From: an uncultured Flavobacteriaceae bacterium
GTDB lineage: Bacteria > Bacteroidota > Bacteroidia > Flavobacteriales > Flavobacteriaceae
Length of the DNA stretch: 64,000 nt
Direction of reading: 5' to 3'
NCBI GenBank assembly: GCA_947503005.1
Contig: CANNCA010000001.1
Span: 434,001 to 498,000 of the forward strand
In this document: positions 30,293 to 40,746 of the stretch, one piece after another
Layout: every line of letters starts with the position of its first letter
How positions within the stretch are numbered: the stretch's first letter is position 1
The notes under the pieces: generated by a model
Seen by the model: only the letters and a program-made list of their open reading frames with translations
Databases searched by the model: none
What the model was told of the DNA's origin: nothing
Translations under genes and position numbers: made by a program

Positions 30293-31957
30293 ATGAAAAT
30301 CATGAAAATAAAATATATAGGATTACTTGCAATTTTATTAGCATTTACAGCATGTAACGAACCTGAAGATGTGCTTCCTGAGAGCGCGATAGTTGAAACG
30401 GAGGAGATGCCCGAATTGACCGCCGGGTCGGCAGATTTTTCCAATTATATTTCATTAGGAAATTCTTTATCCGCAGGTGTTAGCGATGGATCCCTGTTTA
30501 AAGCAAGTCAAGAAAACTCTTTTCCGAATATCTTATCAAACAAATTTGCCATGGTAGGCGGTGGTAGTTTTGTACAGCCATTGGTCAACGACAATTTTGG
30601 GGGTCTAGCGGCTGGAGGTGATAGAATAGTTGGCCCAAGACTGGTTTTTGGAGGGGCCGGGCCAGTTGGTTTGGAATCTTTAATAGGTCCTGTGACCGTG
30701 ACAACGGATATTGCTCTAAATAATCCAACAGGTCCTTTTAATAATCTTGCGGTTCCAAGTGCTAAAAGCTTTCATTTATTGGCGCCAGGGTATGGCAATT
30801 TAGGTAATGTATCCCTAGGTCTAGCAAATCCGTATTTTGTTAGAATGACCGGTACTACACCCGATATAAGTGTTTTGGAGCTGGCTGTAGCGCAATCACC
30901 AACGTTCTTTACTTTATGGATTGGAAATAATGATGTGTTAGGCTATGCTACATCCGGTGGTGATGGCACCAATCCTATTACTCCCGTTTCAGGTGTTCCA
31001 GGTGTTGGTTTTGATGGAAGCTATGGGGCGCTAATTGCTACCCTCACTGCTGGAGGTGCGCAAGGTGTTGTTGCGAATATTCCTGATGTAACAAGTATTC
31101 CTCATTTTACAACGGTACCACATAATCCTTTAGATCCTGCTAATCCTGACTTTGGACCACTGATCCCTACGTTGAATGGAATTTTTGGACAATTGAACCA
31201 GGTTTATGCTTTTTTGGAGAGTGTGAATCCTGCCATTTCTGCTGAGGAGCGTTCTATCCAATTTACGGCATCAGCGGCAAACGAAGTTATTATTAGAGAT
31301 GAAACGCTACCGGATTTATCTGCTGAGATAGCAGGAGTATTGCTTCAAAGTCCGGCGTTTCCTGCTTTTGTCGAATCTTTCGGCTTACCTGCTCAAGCAG
31401 CACCCTTGGTAGCAGGTCTACTTGGAACTACTTACGGCCAAACAAGAGAAGCTAATGCTGATGATTTGTTCGTCTTGCCAAGCTCCTCTATTATTGGTAC
31501 GGTTAATACGGAATCAGTAGGTGCTTTGATGGCTCAAGGGCTATCTCAAGAATTGGCCGGACAGTTCTCCGTAGAGGGCATTACCCTGCCTTTGGCAGAT
31601 AAATGGGTGCTCTTGCCAAGTGAACAAGAAGAAATCGCAACGGCTACCGTTGCTTTTAATGCTATAATCTCTTCGACTGCTAGTCAAGCTGGTTTGGGTC
31701 TTGTTGATGCCAATGCATTGCTTAATCAATTGGCGAACGGTGGAATTACAAGTGGGGAATTTACGTTAACGGCGAGTCTCGTGACGGGTAGTGCTTTCTC
31801 ACTCGATGGAATACACCCGACAGCAAGAGGGTATGCTTTGATTGCCAATGAATTTATGAAAGTCATCGATGCGACCTATGGGTCGAATTTTGAAGCTTCG
31901 GGCAACTTTGTAAACGTTGGCGATTATCCAACAAACTATTCGCCTACGCTTCAATAA
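30293..31957 (+). CDS. SGNH/GDSL-type lipoprotein (lipase/esterase-like)
   Basis: Surface-type lipoprotein of 554 residues from the ATG at 30293 (a GTG at 30287 and an ATG at 30302 are alternatives). The signal ends in lipobox FTAC, followed by acidic residues as in exported flavobacterial lipoproteins. SGNH blocks are visible: nucleophile Ser in YISLGNSLSAG near residue 50, the Gly and Asn blocks with WIGNNDVLGYA near 210, and the Asp/His block DGIHPTARGYALIA near 510. A large insertion lies between the last two blocks. It is probably an esterase or lipase that prepares ligand for the receptor encoded upstream. Confidence 0.85.
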   Translation: MKIMKIKYIGLLAILLAFTACNEPEDVLPESAIVETEEMPELTAGSADFSNYISLGNSLSAGVSDGSLFKASQENSFPNILSNKFAMVGGGSFVQPLVNDNFGGLAAGGDRIVGPRLVFGGAGPVGLESLIGPVTVTTDIALNNPTGPFNNLAVPSAKSFHLLAPGYGNLGNVSLGLANPYFVRMTGTTPDISVLELAVAQSPTFFTLWIGNNDVLGYATSGGDGTNPITPVSGVPGVGFDGSYGALIATLTAGGAQGVVANIPDVTSIPHFTTVPHNPLDPANPDFGPLIPTLNGIFGQLNQVYAFLESVNPAISAEERSIQFTASAANEVIIRDETLPDLSAEIAGVLLQSPAFPAFVESFGLPAQAAPLVAGLLGTTYGQTREANADDLFVLPSSSIIGTVNTESVGALMAQGLSQELAGQFSVEGITLPLADKWVLLPSEQEEIATATVAFNAIISSTASQAGLGLVDANALLNQLANGGITSGEFTLTASLVTGSAFSLDGIHPTARGYALIANEFMKVIDATYGSNFEASGNFVNVGDYPTNYSPTLQ

Positions 31958-31980
31958 TTAAGAGCGTTGAATCTAAAATA

Positions 31981-32007
31981 AAAAAGGTGCTATCAAAGCA
32001 CCTTTTT
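31981..32007 (+). terminator. Intrinsic terminator after the SGNH gene
   Basis: AGGTGC / GCACCT stem with loop TATCAAA, flanked by A and T tracts (AAAAA before, TTTTT after). Confidence 0.85.
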
Positions 32008-32056
32008 CGTTTTATAAAAAACCGAAAAAGTAGTTTTCGATTTAAGAGTAATATCC

Positions 32057-32064
32057 TATCTTTG
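32057..32064 (+). promoter_or_regulatory. -7 promoter box of atpD
   Basis: TATCTTTG is a full match to TAnnTTTG. It gives a leader of about 65 bases before the atpD ATG. Confidence 0.55.
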
Positions 32065-32120
32065 CAGCCTGAAATTCAGCCTTGTTTTGGCAGTTTTTAG
32101 TTAAAAAGTATTCCTAATAA

Positions 32121-33644
<1,524 letters not shown>

Positions 33645-33656
33645 ATTATATTGAAT

Positions 33657-33932
33657 ATGTATTTAGAAATTGTATCACCTGAAGCTACCTTATTTGCAGG
33701 AGAAGTTACATCGGTAACCGTTCCAGGAATCAATGGGGAGTTCCAAATGCTGAAAGACCATGCCCCTATCGTTTCTTTGCTTCAAGAGGGCAAAGTCAAA
33801 ATCGATGGAGATATATCTATTGATGAGGATTATGAAATTCGGTTTTCCAAAGAAGATGGCAAAACTATATTAGCCATCAACAGTGGTACTATTGAAATGA
33901 AAGATAATAAGATAATCGTTTTGGCAGATTAG
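33657..33932 (+). CDS. atpC: ATP synthase F1 subunit epsilon, short form
   Basis: Central-stalk subunit of 91 residues from the ATG at 33657 (12 bases after atpD). A TTG at 33651 is in frame but adds only two residues. It has the N-terminal beta-sandwich (LEIVSPEATLFAGEV, VPGINGEFQMLKDHAPIVSLL) and stops there: the C-terminal helical pair that inhibits ATP hydrolysis in the 135-residue enzymes is absent. This short form is common in the phylum. Confidence 0.93.
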   Translation: MYLEIVSPEATLFAGEVTSVTVPGINGEFQMLKDHAPIVSLLQEGKVKIDGDISIDEDYEIRFSKEDGKTILAINSGTIEMKDNKIIVLAD

Positions 33933-33950
33933 AGAGAAAGTCTTAAATGC

Positions 33951-33994
33951 TAAACTAAAAAAGCTGTACAATTTGTACAGCTTTTTTAGTTTAG
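33951..33994. terminator. Long palindrome, bidirectional terminator
   Basis: A 44-base near-perfect inverted repeat (arms CTAAACTAAAAAGCTGTACA and its complement, one extra T in the right arm). It carries an A tract before and a T tract after the central GCTGTACA/TGTACAGC stem. It can end the atpD-atpC transcript on the plus strand and transcription arriving from the minus strand. Confidence 0.8.
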
Positions 33995-34092
33995 CCAAAA
34001 TATCATCTAATAGAGTGGGGTATTATCACTTTTGATCGTTCCAGTGATAAGAAATATCGGTTCAACTTTTTCAATGCATAATTTGAAAAGAT

Positions 34093-34326
34093 GCTATTGG
34101 TTGCCTTAAAATCATAAACGTTTTTTGCAAGCTCATGTAGCGCGTACCGTCCGGGAGAAGTTCTGCTCATGCGAACGGTCAGGGTATCGGTCGCTGCTTC
34201 GAGAAAAGTTCCCGTTATTTATGCTTCGTGATGGACTGCATTTTGAAATGATATTTCATACCTATTGGTTTGTGAAAAATCCACGGATGTTGCAATCCTC
34301 AATATCGTGAAAAAGAGAAGTCACAT
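34093..34326 (-). pseudogene. Remnant of an M61-family (glycyl) aminopeptidase gene, N-terminal part
   Basis: The minus strand here encodes a chain typical of the M61 peptidase N-terminal domain: a hydrophobic leader, QTNRYEISFQNAVHHEA, an in-frame TAA, then TDTLTVRMSRTSPGRYALHE and LAKNVYDFKATNS. The start-like ATG at 34324-34326 is followed at once by TGA. With two stops and no catalytic HExxH domain, this is a decayed 5' fragment. Similarity is lost below about 34093, although the frame continues to a TGA near 34010. It lies in the only gene-free stretch over 300 bases (33933-34366), which otherwise holds just the palindrome at 33951-33994. The family call is from recognised sequence pattern. 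Confidence 0.7.
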
Positions 34327-34366
34327 AACCGTTAAATTGTTACGCTAAAATACCAAAAGACAACTA

Positions 34367-37300
34367 CTACCGAACTATGACTTTTCTTAAGGAGGTGCCG
34401 AAAGAGGTTTCTAAAAGTACAGCATATACACCAGAGGGCATTCCTGAAATATCAAAGGGAATGCTATAGGATATTTCTCCTCTTTCTTTTTGAGAAGCCA
34501 TTAAAGCGTTATTTGCAAAACTGAATACTTTGATGCTTATATCGCCTCGCTCGGTTAAATTGATATCTGCCGTAAATTTACCATTAGTCGGATTAGGATA
34601 TACCATGAAATCTTCGACCACTTTTTGGCCATTTTTTGATTCTTCCTCATCTATTAAACCATCTTTTGCAACCACCAATATCTTTTTTGTTTTCTGGGCG
34701 ATACACTCCCCGCGAGTGGTAATAATCGTAATCTCATATTCACCGGCTTCGGCGAATGAAAATTCAACGGCATCAGAATTTTGGGTAATAACCTCAGCAC
34801 CAATTGGAACTAACCATTCTATACCTTCCGGAAGCGGGTAGCTAATATCTACCGCGACTATGGTCTCACCTACGAAAGCTTGACTTGACATTGCGAATTC
34901 GGCGTCTATTTCATCGGTACTAATGTCAATGAAAATGGTGCCCTGAGTTGTACAGCCGGTTTGAGATTGTACTGTTACCACATAATTTCCTGTTTCACTA
35001 AGTTCTACCATAGGGTTTGAACTTGTAAAACCATTATCTGAGGTCCACGAGTATGTTGCTGTCGCATCATCAACGGTTGCATCCAATTCCAATGTTTGAT
35101 CGGTACATAGCACTCTATCCGTGCCTAAATCTACCTCCAACGGAATAGGATCTTCCAAAAGATAGGTTCTCGTTACGGGACCATTGGCAAGGCCGGTAAC
35201 GGTAACTGTGTAATTTCCAGCCCCTAAATTGGTAATGTTGTTTCCAGTGTCACCAGTGCTCCACAGGTAGGTGAATACTCCGTTTCCTTGATTTACCAAA
35301 ACAGAAATACTTCCATCGGAACTCCCGGAGCAGGAAGGTTGAACGATTGTTTCGTCAATAATATCTGGCTGGGTAACTTCGTAAGTTTCGGTGATGGTAC
35401 ATCCATTCGCATCGGATACGGATACGGAATATGAATCTGCTGCTAAATTGGATATTGTTCCTGTGTTGCCAACAATTGTACTATCGGATAGTTTGGTCCA
35501 ATTATAGGTATAGGGTGTTTGTCCACCTGAAACCTCCAAAGAAATACTACCGTCAAGTGCTTGGTAGGCCGATACATTGTTCACGGTAGCATTAGCTATT
35601 TGAATAGCATCGTCAGGTGCAGAAATAGTTATGGTTCCGCTTTGGGCGATACATCCGGCGGAATCTTCCACGTCAAGGGTATAGTCACCCGCATCAAGAC
35701 CACTGATATCCGCAACAGTCGCCGAATTACTCCAAAAATATTGGTATGGTGGCGTACCTCCTGTTACGGTAATACTGATGGCTCCTGTCGGTTGCCCTGC
35801 ACAAAGTACATTGATAATGCCATCAACTGTAATTTCAATCTGTGAAGGTGCAGTTACGATGATGGTATTAGAATCAACTACCACTGAATTTGCATCGGTT
35901 ACCCGAACAAAATAACTTCCTACGACAAGGTCGCCAATGATATTGGTATCTTCAGGCAATGCGGTATTATTTCCGTTGGTTGTTTGAAACCATTCGTACG
36001 AATATGGCGCGACTCCACCTTGCACATTAGCGGTTATCTCCGCAAAATCATCTCCTGAACATTCCAAAAGTACAGTTTGATTCAGATTTACGAGTAATTG
36101 CCCCGGTTCTGTAATGCTAATAGGAGCGGAGATAAGCCTGCATCCTGCATCACTATTGATTGCAAAGTTTAGGTCGGTGACGGTCAAGTTATAGTCTCCT
36201 GAGGCCAGGTTCAAGATATCTTCCTCTGTTGAGGTAAATCCATTTGGTCCAGTCCACTGATACGTGAAATCCCCTGAGCCACCTTCCATAGTAATGAAAA
36301 TAGCACCGTTAGTGGCATTTGCCGCCGTGACCGGTCGTTGTTCGTTGATAATCAGGTTCAGTTCTTGTGGTTCAATGAGTAAAATAGGCGTTGGTTCGGC
36401 AAATTCGCAGCCATTGGAATCTTCAACGACTACTGAATAGCTATTCGCAGTAAGGTCATTAAAAATGGGAGAAGGTTGAAACGTGCCACCATTTAACGAA
36501 TAGGTGTAAGGCCCGGTTCCGCCTGCTGCTTGAATTTCCAAGCTCCCGCTATTCCCGCCGAAACATGCGACATCAGTGGTATTTATATTTGTTATGGTAA
36601 CCATAGTGGCAGGTTCATCAATCAATATCGGTGCAGTGATTACGGTTGCATTATCATCGGTTGCCGTTAGGATATAGGTGCCTGCTAAGATTCCTGTTAT
36701 ATTTGGTGCATTGACTCCATTGGAAACCGGAACAGGGTCTCCATTTGCCAAGGTCCAAAAATAGGTTATTGTTCCTTCACCGGTAACTGTTGTGGTTATC
36801 GAACCATTTGCCTCGTCTTTACAACTGGCATTGACAGCTACGATATTCGAAATTGTCAATGGCCCTACTTCAGTCACTTCAAAAGATTGGATGACGGAAC
36901 AACTGGCCGCATCAGTGACGGTAACAGTATATATTCCGGCTGCTAGTCCGGTAATATTTTGAGTGGTCGCATTATTGGCATTCGCACTCCATTGGTATGT
37001 TAACGGAGCTGTTCCTCCTGTAAAGGCCGGTGCAATAGTTCCGTCGGTTGCCCCAGCACCACTCGCCCTTGTAATTAGTGTGTTGGGTTCATCCCAAAAA
37101 ATACCAGGTGAGTTAGTAATCGTCACTCCAGGTAAAATAAAATCACAATTGTTGTTTTCTGCAATACTCACTCTTGCAGTATAGCTCCCTTCTACTAAAT
37201 TTTCAAATATTGGACTTGCCTGAAAATTCAATCCGTTGTCAATACTGTAGGAATACGAACCTGAAGGACTTCCAATCGGATTTGAAAATGTAATGGACCC

Positions 37301-40300
37301 AGTATCTGAACCGAGGCAAGTCGCCACAGGTACCACCGTCGCGGATACTTCGGCCAATTCAAGAATCTCCACATTATTTGCGCTTCGAACAGTTGTGCTA
37401 TTAGTATCAACAATTTCTAGATAATACGTGCCTACACCAAGGTTCTGCGTACTAAGTGTTCTCAAATTGGTAGTTTCGGAGGCAACCGGAGTAACAGGGT
37501 CATTTACATCAAACCAATTAAAAGTCACTGGTCCAGTAGCTTCTATTGTTGCTGAGAGGCTTCCATTTGATTGGTTAAAGCAAGTATCCGTTCCTGTGAA
37601 GGATTGGATAGAGAAGGCATCTTGCTCTGTTACCGTATACTGCCTAGTTAGATAACAACCATCGATATCGAAAGTTGGTTTATTGCTTACTTCTAACGTA
37701 TAGACACCTTGTGACAAATTAGGAATGGTTGTTGTATCTGCGGTATTAATGGGAGTCAGAATAGCAGGGCCTGACCAGCGATAGAAATAAGGTTGTGCAC
37801 CACCTTGAACGGTTACCGAAATACTTCCGTCAGAACCACCTGGAGTTGATACGGGAGTTACTGCGTTTACATCATCAAATGTAATTTGCAAAGGAGGATT
37901 AAGAATGGTATTCACCGGCGTTGAACAACCATTGGCATCGGTTACTACAATTGTGTAATTGTTCGCGATTAAGTTCGTGAATGTGCCAGAAGCCTGAGGA
38001 ATTCCCCCGTTCAATTCGTATGTGTAGGGAGTTGTGCCACCAGCTGCTGTAACCGTAATCGATCCGTCATTGCCGCCGAAACAGGTGACCTCGGTTTGTG
38101 TAGAACCTACACTCAATAAACTTACAGGCTGTGTTATTTCAATAGGATTGCTGGTAAGAGCCATTGCGGCAGTGGCATCATCTACCGTGTAGGTGTAAAA
38201 ACCGGCCGGCTGATTATCTAGAAAATCTTCGGGTCCAGATTTAATGATGTTGTTGCCACTATCTCTCCAAACAAATGTAAATGGTGCGGTACCATTATAC
38301 TGCGCAATTATCGAACCTGTTGATGCCCCGAAACAATCAACAGGGGTCATCGTAAATTGAGGGTCTTGTAACTCTAATGGACCAGGTTCATCTATGGTAA
38401 CCACCTGGGCTAGTGTTGCAATACAACCAATTACATCTGTAATTACTACTTGATATGCTCCCGCTTGCAGTCCGATTATTTCAGTATCCGTCGACCCTGA
38501 AGGGGGAGTGAAAAGGGAACCATCTTTTGTCCATACATAGTTGTATCCGCCGCCTCCGTTAGTGAGGGTAAGTGAAATTGTACCTTCGTTGCCTCCATTG
38601 GAAGTAGCATCGGTAGAAGTGGCAGTTACTTCAAAGGCTACTGGAGGTTCGGTAATCGTTATTTGATTTAAAAAATTCGTGACTTCGCACCCATTACTAT
38701 CAGTGACCCTAAAATAGTAGTTTCCTGCAACTAGTCCTGATCTATCTTCAGTTGACGCTGCGAAGCTTCCATCCCAGAAAACTTGGTAGCCTCCTGAGCC
38801 ACCCGAAATGGTTAGGTCTATTGCCCCCGTATTGTCACCTCGGCAAACCACATTGGTAGTACCTGCGACCGAAACGGAAAGCAGTTCTGTGATAACAGAA
38901 CCATTGTTGCTATCAACATAATCTAGTGTAAAAGAATCATTTGTGGTCGTGCCACTCCCATCGGAGACCGTAACTGTGTATGTGCCTGGTTCAACATTTA
39001 TGGACTGAGTAGTGGCACCAGTCGACCACGTATATGAATACCCGCCGGTTCCACCTTGCCCTTGGGCTTGAATAGTTGCTGTATCACCTTCACAATTAGC
39101 TTCTCCTATTGTTGAGAAATTCACATTCAATGGTTGGATGTCATTTATGGTGAACGGGTATGTTTGTGATACGCACGTACCTGAACTAATAACCAGACTG
39201 TATACACCACCTTCGGTTAAAGAGCTCAAGTCACGGGTTGTTACGGTGCCAAAGCCATTATCGGGGTTTCTAGTCCATGCATAGGTGTAACTTCCGTTGC
39301 CTCCTGATATATTACCAAGCGTAATACTTGCTTGACCTAAGGGCGCTTCATTAAGTTGATTCGTAATTGTTGTGCCAGTGTCTAAAAGTGGGGTACTATC
39401 GGGAGTAATCCCGACATCAAAAGTCAAAGTAGTCGTTTGACAAGAATTTATATCGGTGATTATGAGGCTATAAGTGTCGGCTTCTAAGCCTGAAATATTT
39501 TGGGAAGCACTCGTATACCCATTATTATTTGACCAGGCAAAAGTATAAGGCCCTGTGCCTCCCACAACATTAATCGAAATAGCCCCGTCATCTGCGCTAG
39601 AACAGCTAACAGGAGTAATATTACTGGAACTAACTGCAACAGCCGTGCTAGGTTGGCTGATATTAAAAATACCACTTGTTGCTCCATCAACATTAGAGCC
39701 GCCATTTCCGTCAGGTATTGATGATGTCCATTCTAATTGATAGTTTCCCGCCGGTATCTCCGTCCCACCTTCAGTTCCTTGGAAACTATAGGTCATGTTT
39801 GTTAGGCTTGTTAGGTTATTGACAATGGGTATTGTCACATCAAAACTCCCTGAACCTTCTCCTAATAAAACAATATCAAGCGTTTCAGAAGGTCTTATGT
39901 CTCGGTCAAAAATTATCTCAAACCCTCCATTATTTCCTTCAAAGCAGGCTACGTCAATCGGATTTAAAGTATCTTCTTGAGGAGCACATTCAAAAATGTC
40001 GAATGGAATTTTGTTGGAGACATCAATGGTGTTTGGAGCCGTGGAGGGGTTTGGAACATATTCAATTTGAATGTCAATTTGGTCACCCGTAGTTAAGCCA
40101 CTAATATTGTTTAGATTAATATTTATAGTTCCAGGGTGAACTGCATAAGGTAGAATAACTTCTTTATTAGCTGGATTTGTTTCTCCATTTAAATATCCCA
40201 CTACTGCATATTTAAAGTCACAACCTTGAACTACAGTAATGTTTTTAGCTTCACAGAGTTTAAATTGCGGGCTTATTCCGTTATTTAATATAGCAAAATC

Positions 40301-40735
40301 TTCAATGGGAACAACCCTGTTTTGACCTAATGGAACAACCTGAATACAATCACTATTACCGATGTTAACCGAGGAGCATTCCGAACCAGAAAACATGACA
40401 CGTCCATTTGCAGGTACTGGTGTGCAATTTGCAAAGGAAGAAGATACGGTAAACCGAAATTCAGTAATAGGGTTGCTATATTCAATTACTTGATCGATAT
40501 TAACGGGTGTAGGGCTAAACCCTGTTGGAGAGACATCTATTAAATCGGCTGTTCCAAGTGCCGAAAAACCGTTATAAGGTCGTAACGTATATTGGTGATC
40601 GCCACCTGGTATGGAATTCCAAGGAGAAGGCACAAAAAATTGATACCCTAATTCTATTTTATACCGTGTTGTTTGACCCGACATTGCGGAAACTATTCCG
40701 ATAAAACACACGAGTATTAAAACATACTTTTTCAT
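34367..40735 (-). CDS. Giant SprB-repeat protein with T9SS type A sorting domain
   Basis: Secreted surface protein of 2122 residues. It has a signal peptide 1-20 (GIVSAMSGQ) and an N-terminal beta region to about 380. About 18 SprB-type repeats of 75-100 residues follow, roughly residues 390-1870, each with a GG-x-PY-x-Y-x-W core (VVGGTGPYTFAWSNN, VTGGTPPYQYFWSNS and so on) and a DAxGC-type end. An Ig/PKD-like segment comes next, then a type IX secretion C-terminal sorting domain (VYPNPTNGKF ... SGVYAVLLET ... RKVIVR). SprB is the mobile gliding adhesin of Flavobacterium. This protein is about a third of its size, so an adhesin role is likely but gliding is not shown. It is the last gene of the six-gene array, 11 bases after the FnIII gene. 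Confidence 0.9.
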   Translation of the reverse strand: MKKYVLILVCFIGIVSAMSGQTTRYKIELGYQFFVPSPWNSIPGGDHQYTLRPYNGFSALGTADLIDVSPTGFSPTPVNIDQVIEYSNPITEFRFTVSSSFANCTPVPANGRVMFSGSECSSVNIGNSDCIQVVPLGQNRVVPIEDFAILNNGISPQFKLCEAKNITVVQGCDFKYAVVGYLNGETNPANKEVILPYAVHPGTININLNNISGLTTGDQIDIQIEYVPNPSTAPNTIDVSNKIPFDIFECAPQEDTLNPIDVACFEGNNGGFEIIFDRDIRPSETLDIVLLGEGSGSFDVTIPIVNNLTSLTNMTYSFQGTEGGTEIPAGNYQLEWTSSIPDGNGGSNVDGATSGIFNISQPSTAVAVSSSNITPVSCSSADDGAISINVVGGTGPYTFAWSNNNGYTSASQNISGLEADTYSLIITDINSCQTTTLTFDVGITPDSTPLLDTGTTITNQLNEAPLGQASITLGNISGGNGSYTYAWTRNPDNGFGTVTTRDLSSLTEGGVYSLVISSGTCVSQTYPFTINDIQPLNVNFSTIGEANCEGDTATIQAQGQGGTGGYSYTWSTGATTQSINVEPGTYTVTVSDGSGTTTNDSFTLDYVDSNNGSVITELLSVSVAGTTNVVCRGDNTGAIDLTISGGSGGYQVFWDGSFAASTEDRSGLVAGNYYFRVTDSNGCEVTNFLNQITITEPPVAFEVTATSTDATSNGGNEGTISLTLTNGGGGYNYVWTKDGSLFTPPSGSTDTEIIGLQAGAYQVVITDVIGCIATLAQVVTIDEPGPLELQDPQFTMTPVDCFGASTGSIIAQYNGTAPFTFVWRDSGNNIIKSGPEDFLDNQPAGFYTYTVDDATAAMALTSNPIEITQPVSLLSVGSTQTEVTCFGGNDGSITVTAAGGTTPYTYELNGGIPQASGTFTNLIANNYTIVVTDANGCSTPVNTILNPPLQITFDDVNAVTPVSTPGGSDGSISVTVQGGAQPYFYRWSGPAILTPINTADTTTIPNLSQGVYTLEVSNKPTFDIDGCYLTRQYTVTEQDAFSIQSFTGTDTCFNQSNGSLSATIEATGPVTFNWFDVNDPVTPVASETTNLRTLSTQNLGVGTYYLEIVDTNSTTVRSANNVEILELAEVSATVVPVATCLGSDTGSITFSNPIGSPSGSYSYSIDNGLNFQASPIFENLVEGSYTARVSIAENNNCDFILPGVTITNSPGIFWDEPNTLITRASGAGATDGTIAPAFTGGTAPLTYQWSANANNATTQNITGLAAGIYTVTVTDAASCSVIQSFEVTEVGPLTISNIVAVNASCKDEANGSITTTVTGEGTITYFWTLANGDPVPVSNGVNAPNITGILAGTYILTATDDNATVITAPILIDEPATMVTITNINTTDVACFGGNSGSLEIQAAGGTGPYTYSLNGGTFQPSPIFNDLTANSYSVVVEDSNGCEFAEPTPILLIEPQELNLIINEQRPVTAANATNGAIFITMEGGSGDFTYQWTGPNGFTSTEEDILNLASGDYNLTVTDLNFAINSDAGCRLISAPISITEPGQLLVNLNQTVLLECSGDDFAEITANVQGGVAPYSYEWFQTTNGNNTALPEDTNIIGDLVVGSYFVRVTDANSVVVDSNTIIVTAPSQIEITVDGIINVLCAGQPTGAISITVTGGTPPYQYFWSNSATVADISGLDAGDYTLDVEDSAGCIAQSGTITISAPDDAIQIANATVNNVSAYQALDGSISLEVSGGQTPYTYNWTKLSDSTIVGNTGTISNLAADSYSVSVSDANGCTITETYEVTQPDIIDETIVQPSCSGSSDGSISVLVNQGNGVFTYLWSTGDTGNNITNLGAGNYTVTVTGLANGPVTRTYLLEDPIPLEVDLGTDRVLCTDQTLELDATVDDATATYSWTSDNGFTSSNPMVELSETGNYVVTVQSQTGCTTQGTIFIDISTDEIDAEFAMSSQAFVGETIVAVDISYPLPEGIEWLVPIGAEVITQNSDAVEFSFAEAGEYEITIITTRGECIAQKTKKILVVAKDGLIDEEESKNGQKVVEDFMVYPNPTNGKFTADINLTERGDISIKVFSFANNALMASQKERGEISYSIPFDISGMPSGVYAVLLETSFGTSLRKVIVR

Positions 40736-40746
40736 TTGTCTAAATC

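Noticed and set aside
33951-33994. Long palindrome considered as an attachment site
   Set aside because: Position just after atpC and the A/T tracts fit a bidirectional terminator; no integrase gene or direct repeat is seen.
34125-34310. Plus-strand frame of 61 codons in the atpC-array gap
   Set aside because: It is antisense to the M61 peptidase remnant, whose protein pattern explains the sequence better.
35200-39600. Recurring similar sequence that could suggest a DNA repeat array or CRISPR
   Set aside because: The period is about 230-300 bases and in frame; it encodes SprB protein repeats, with no short direct repeats and spacers.
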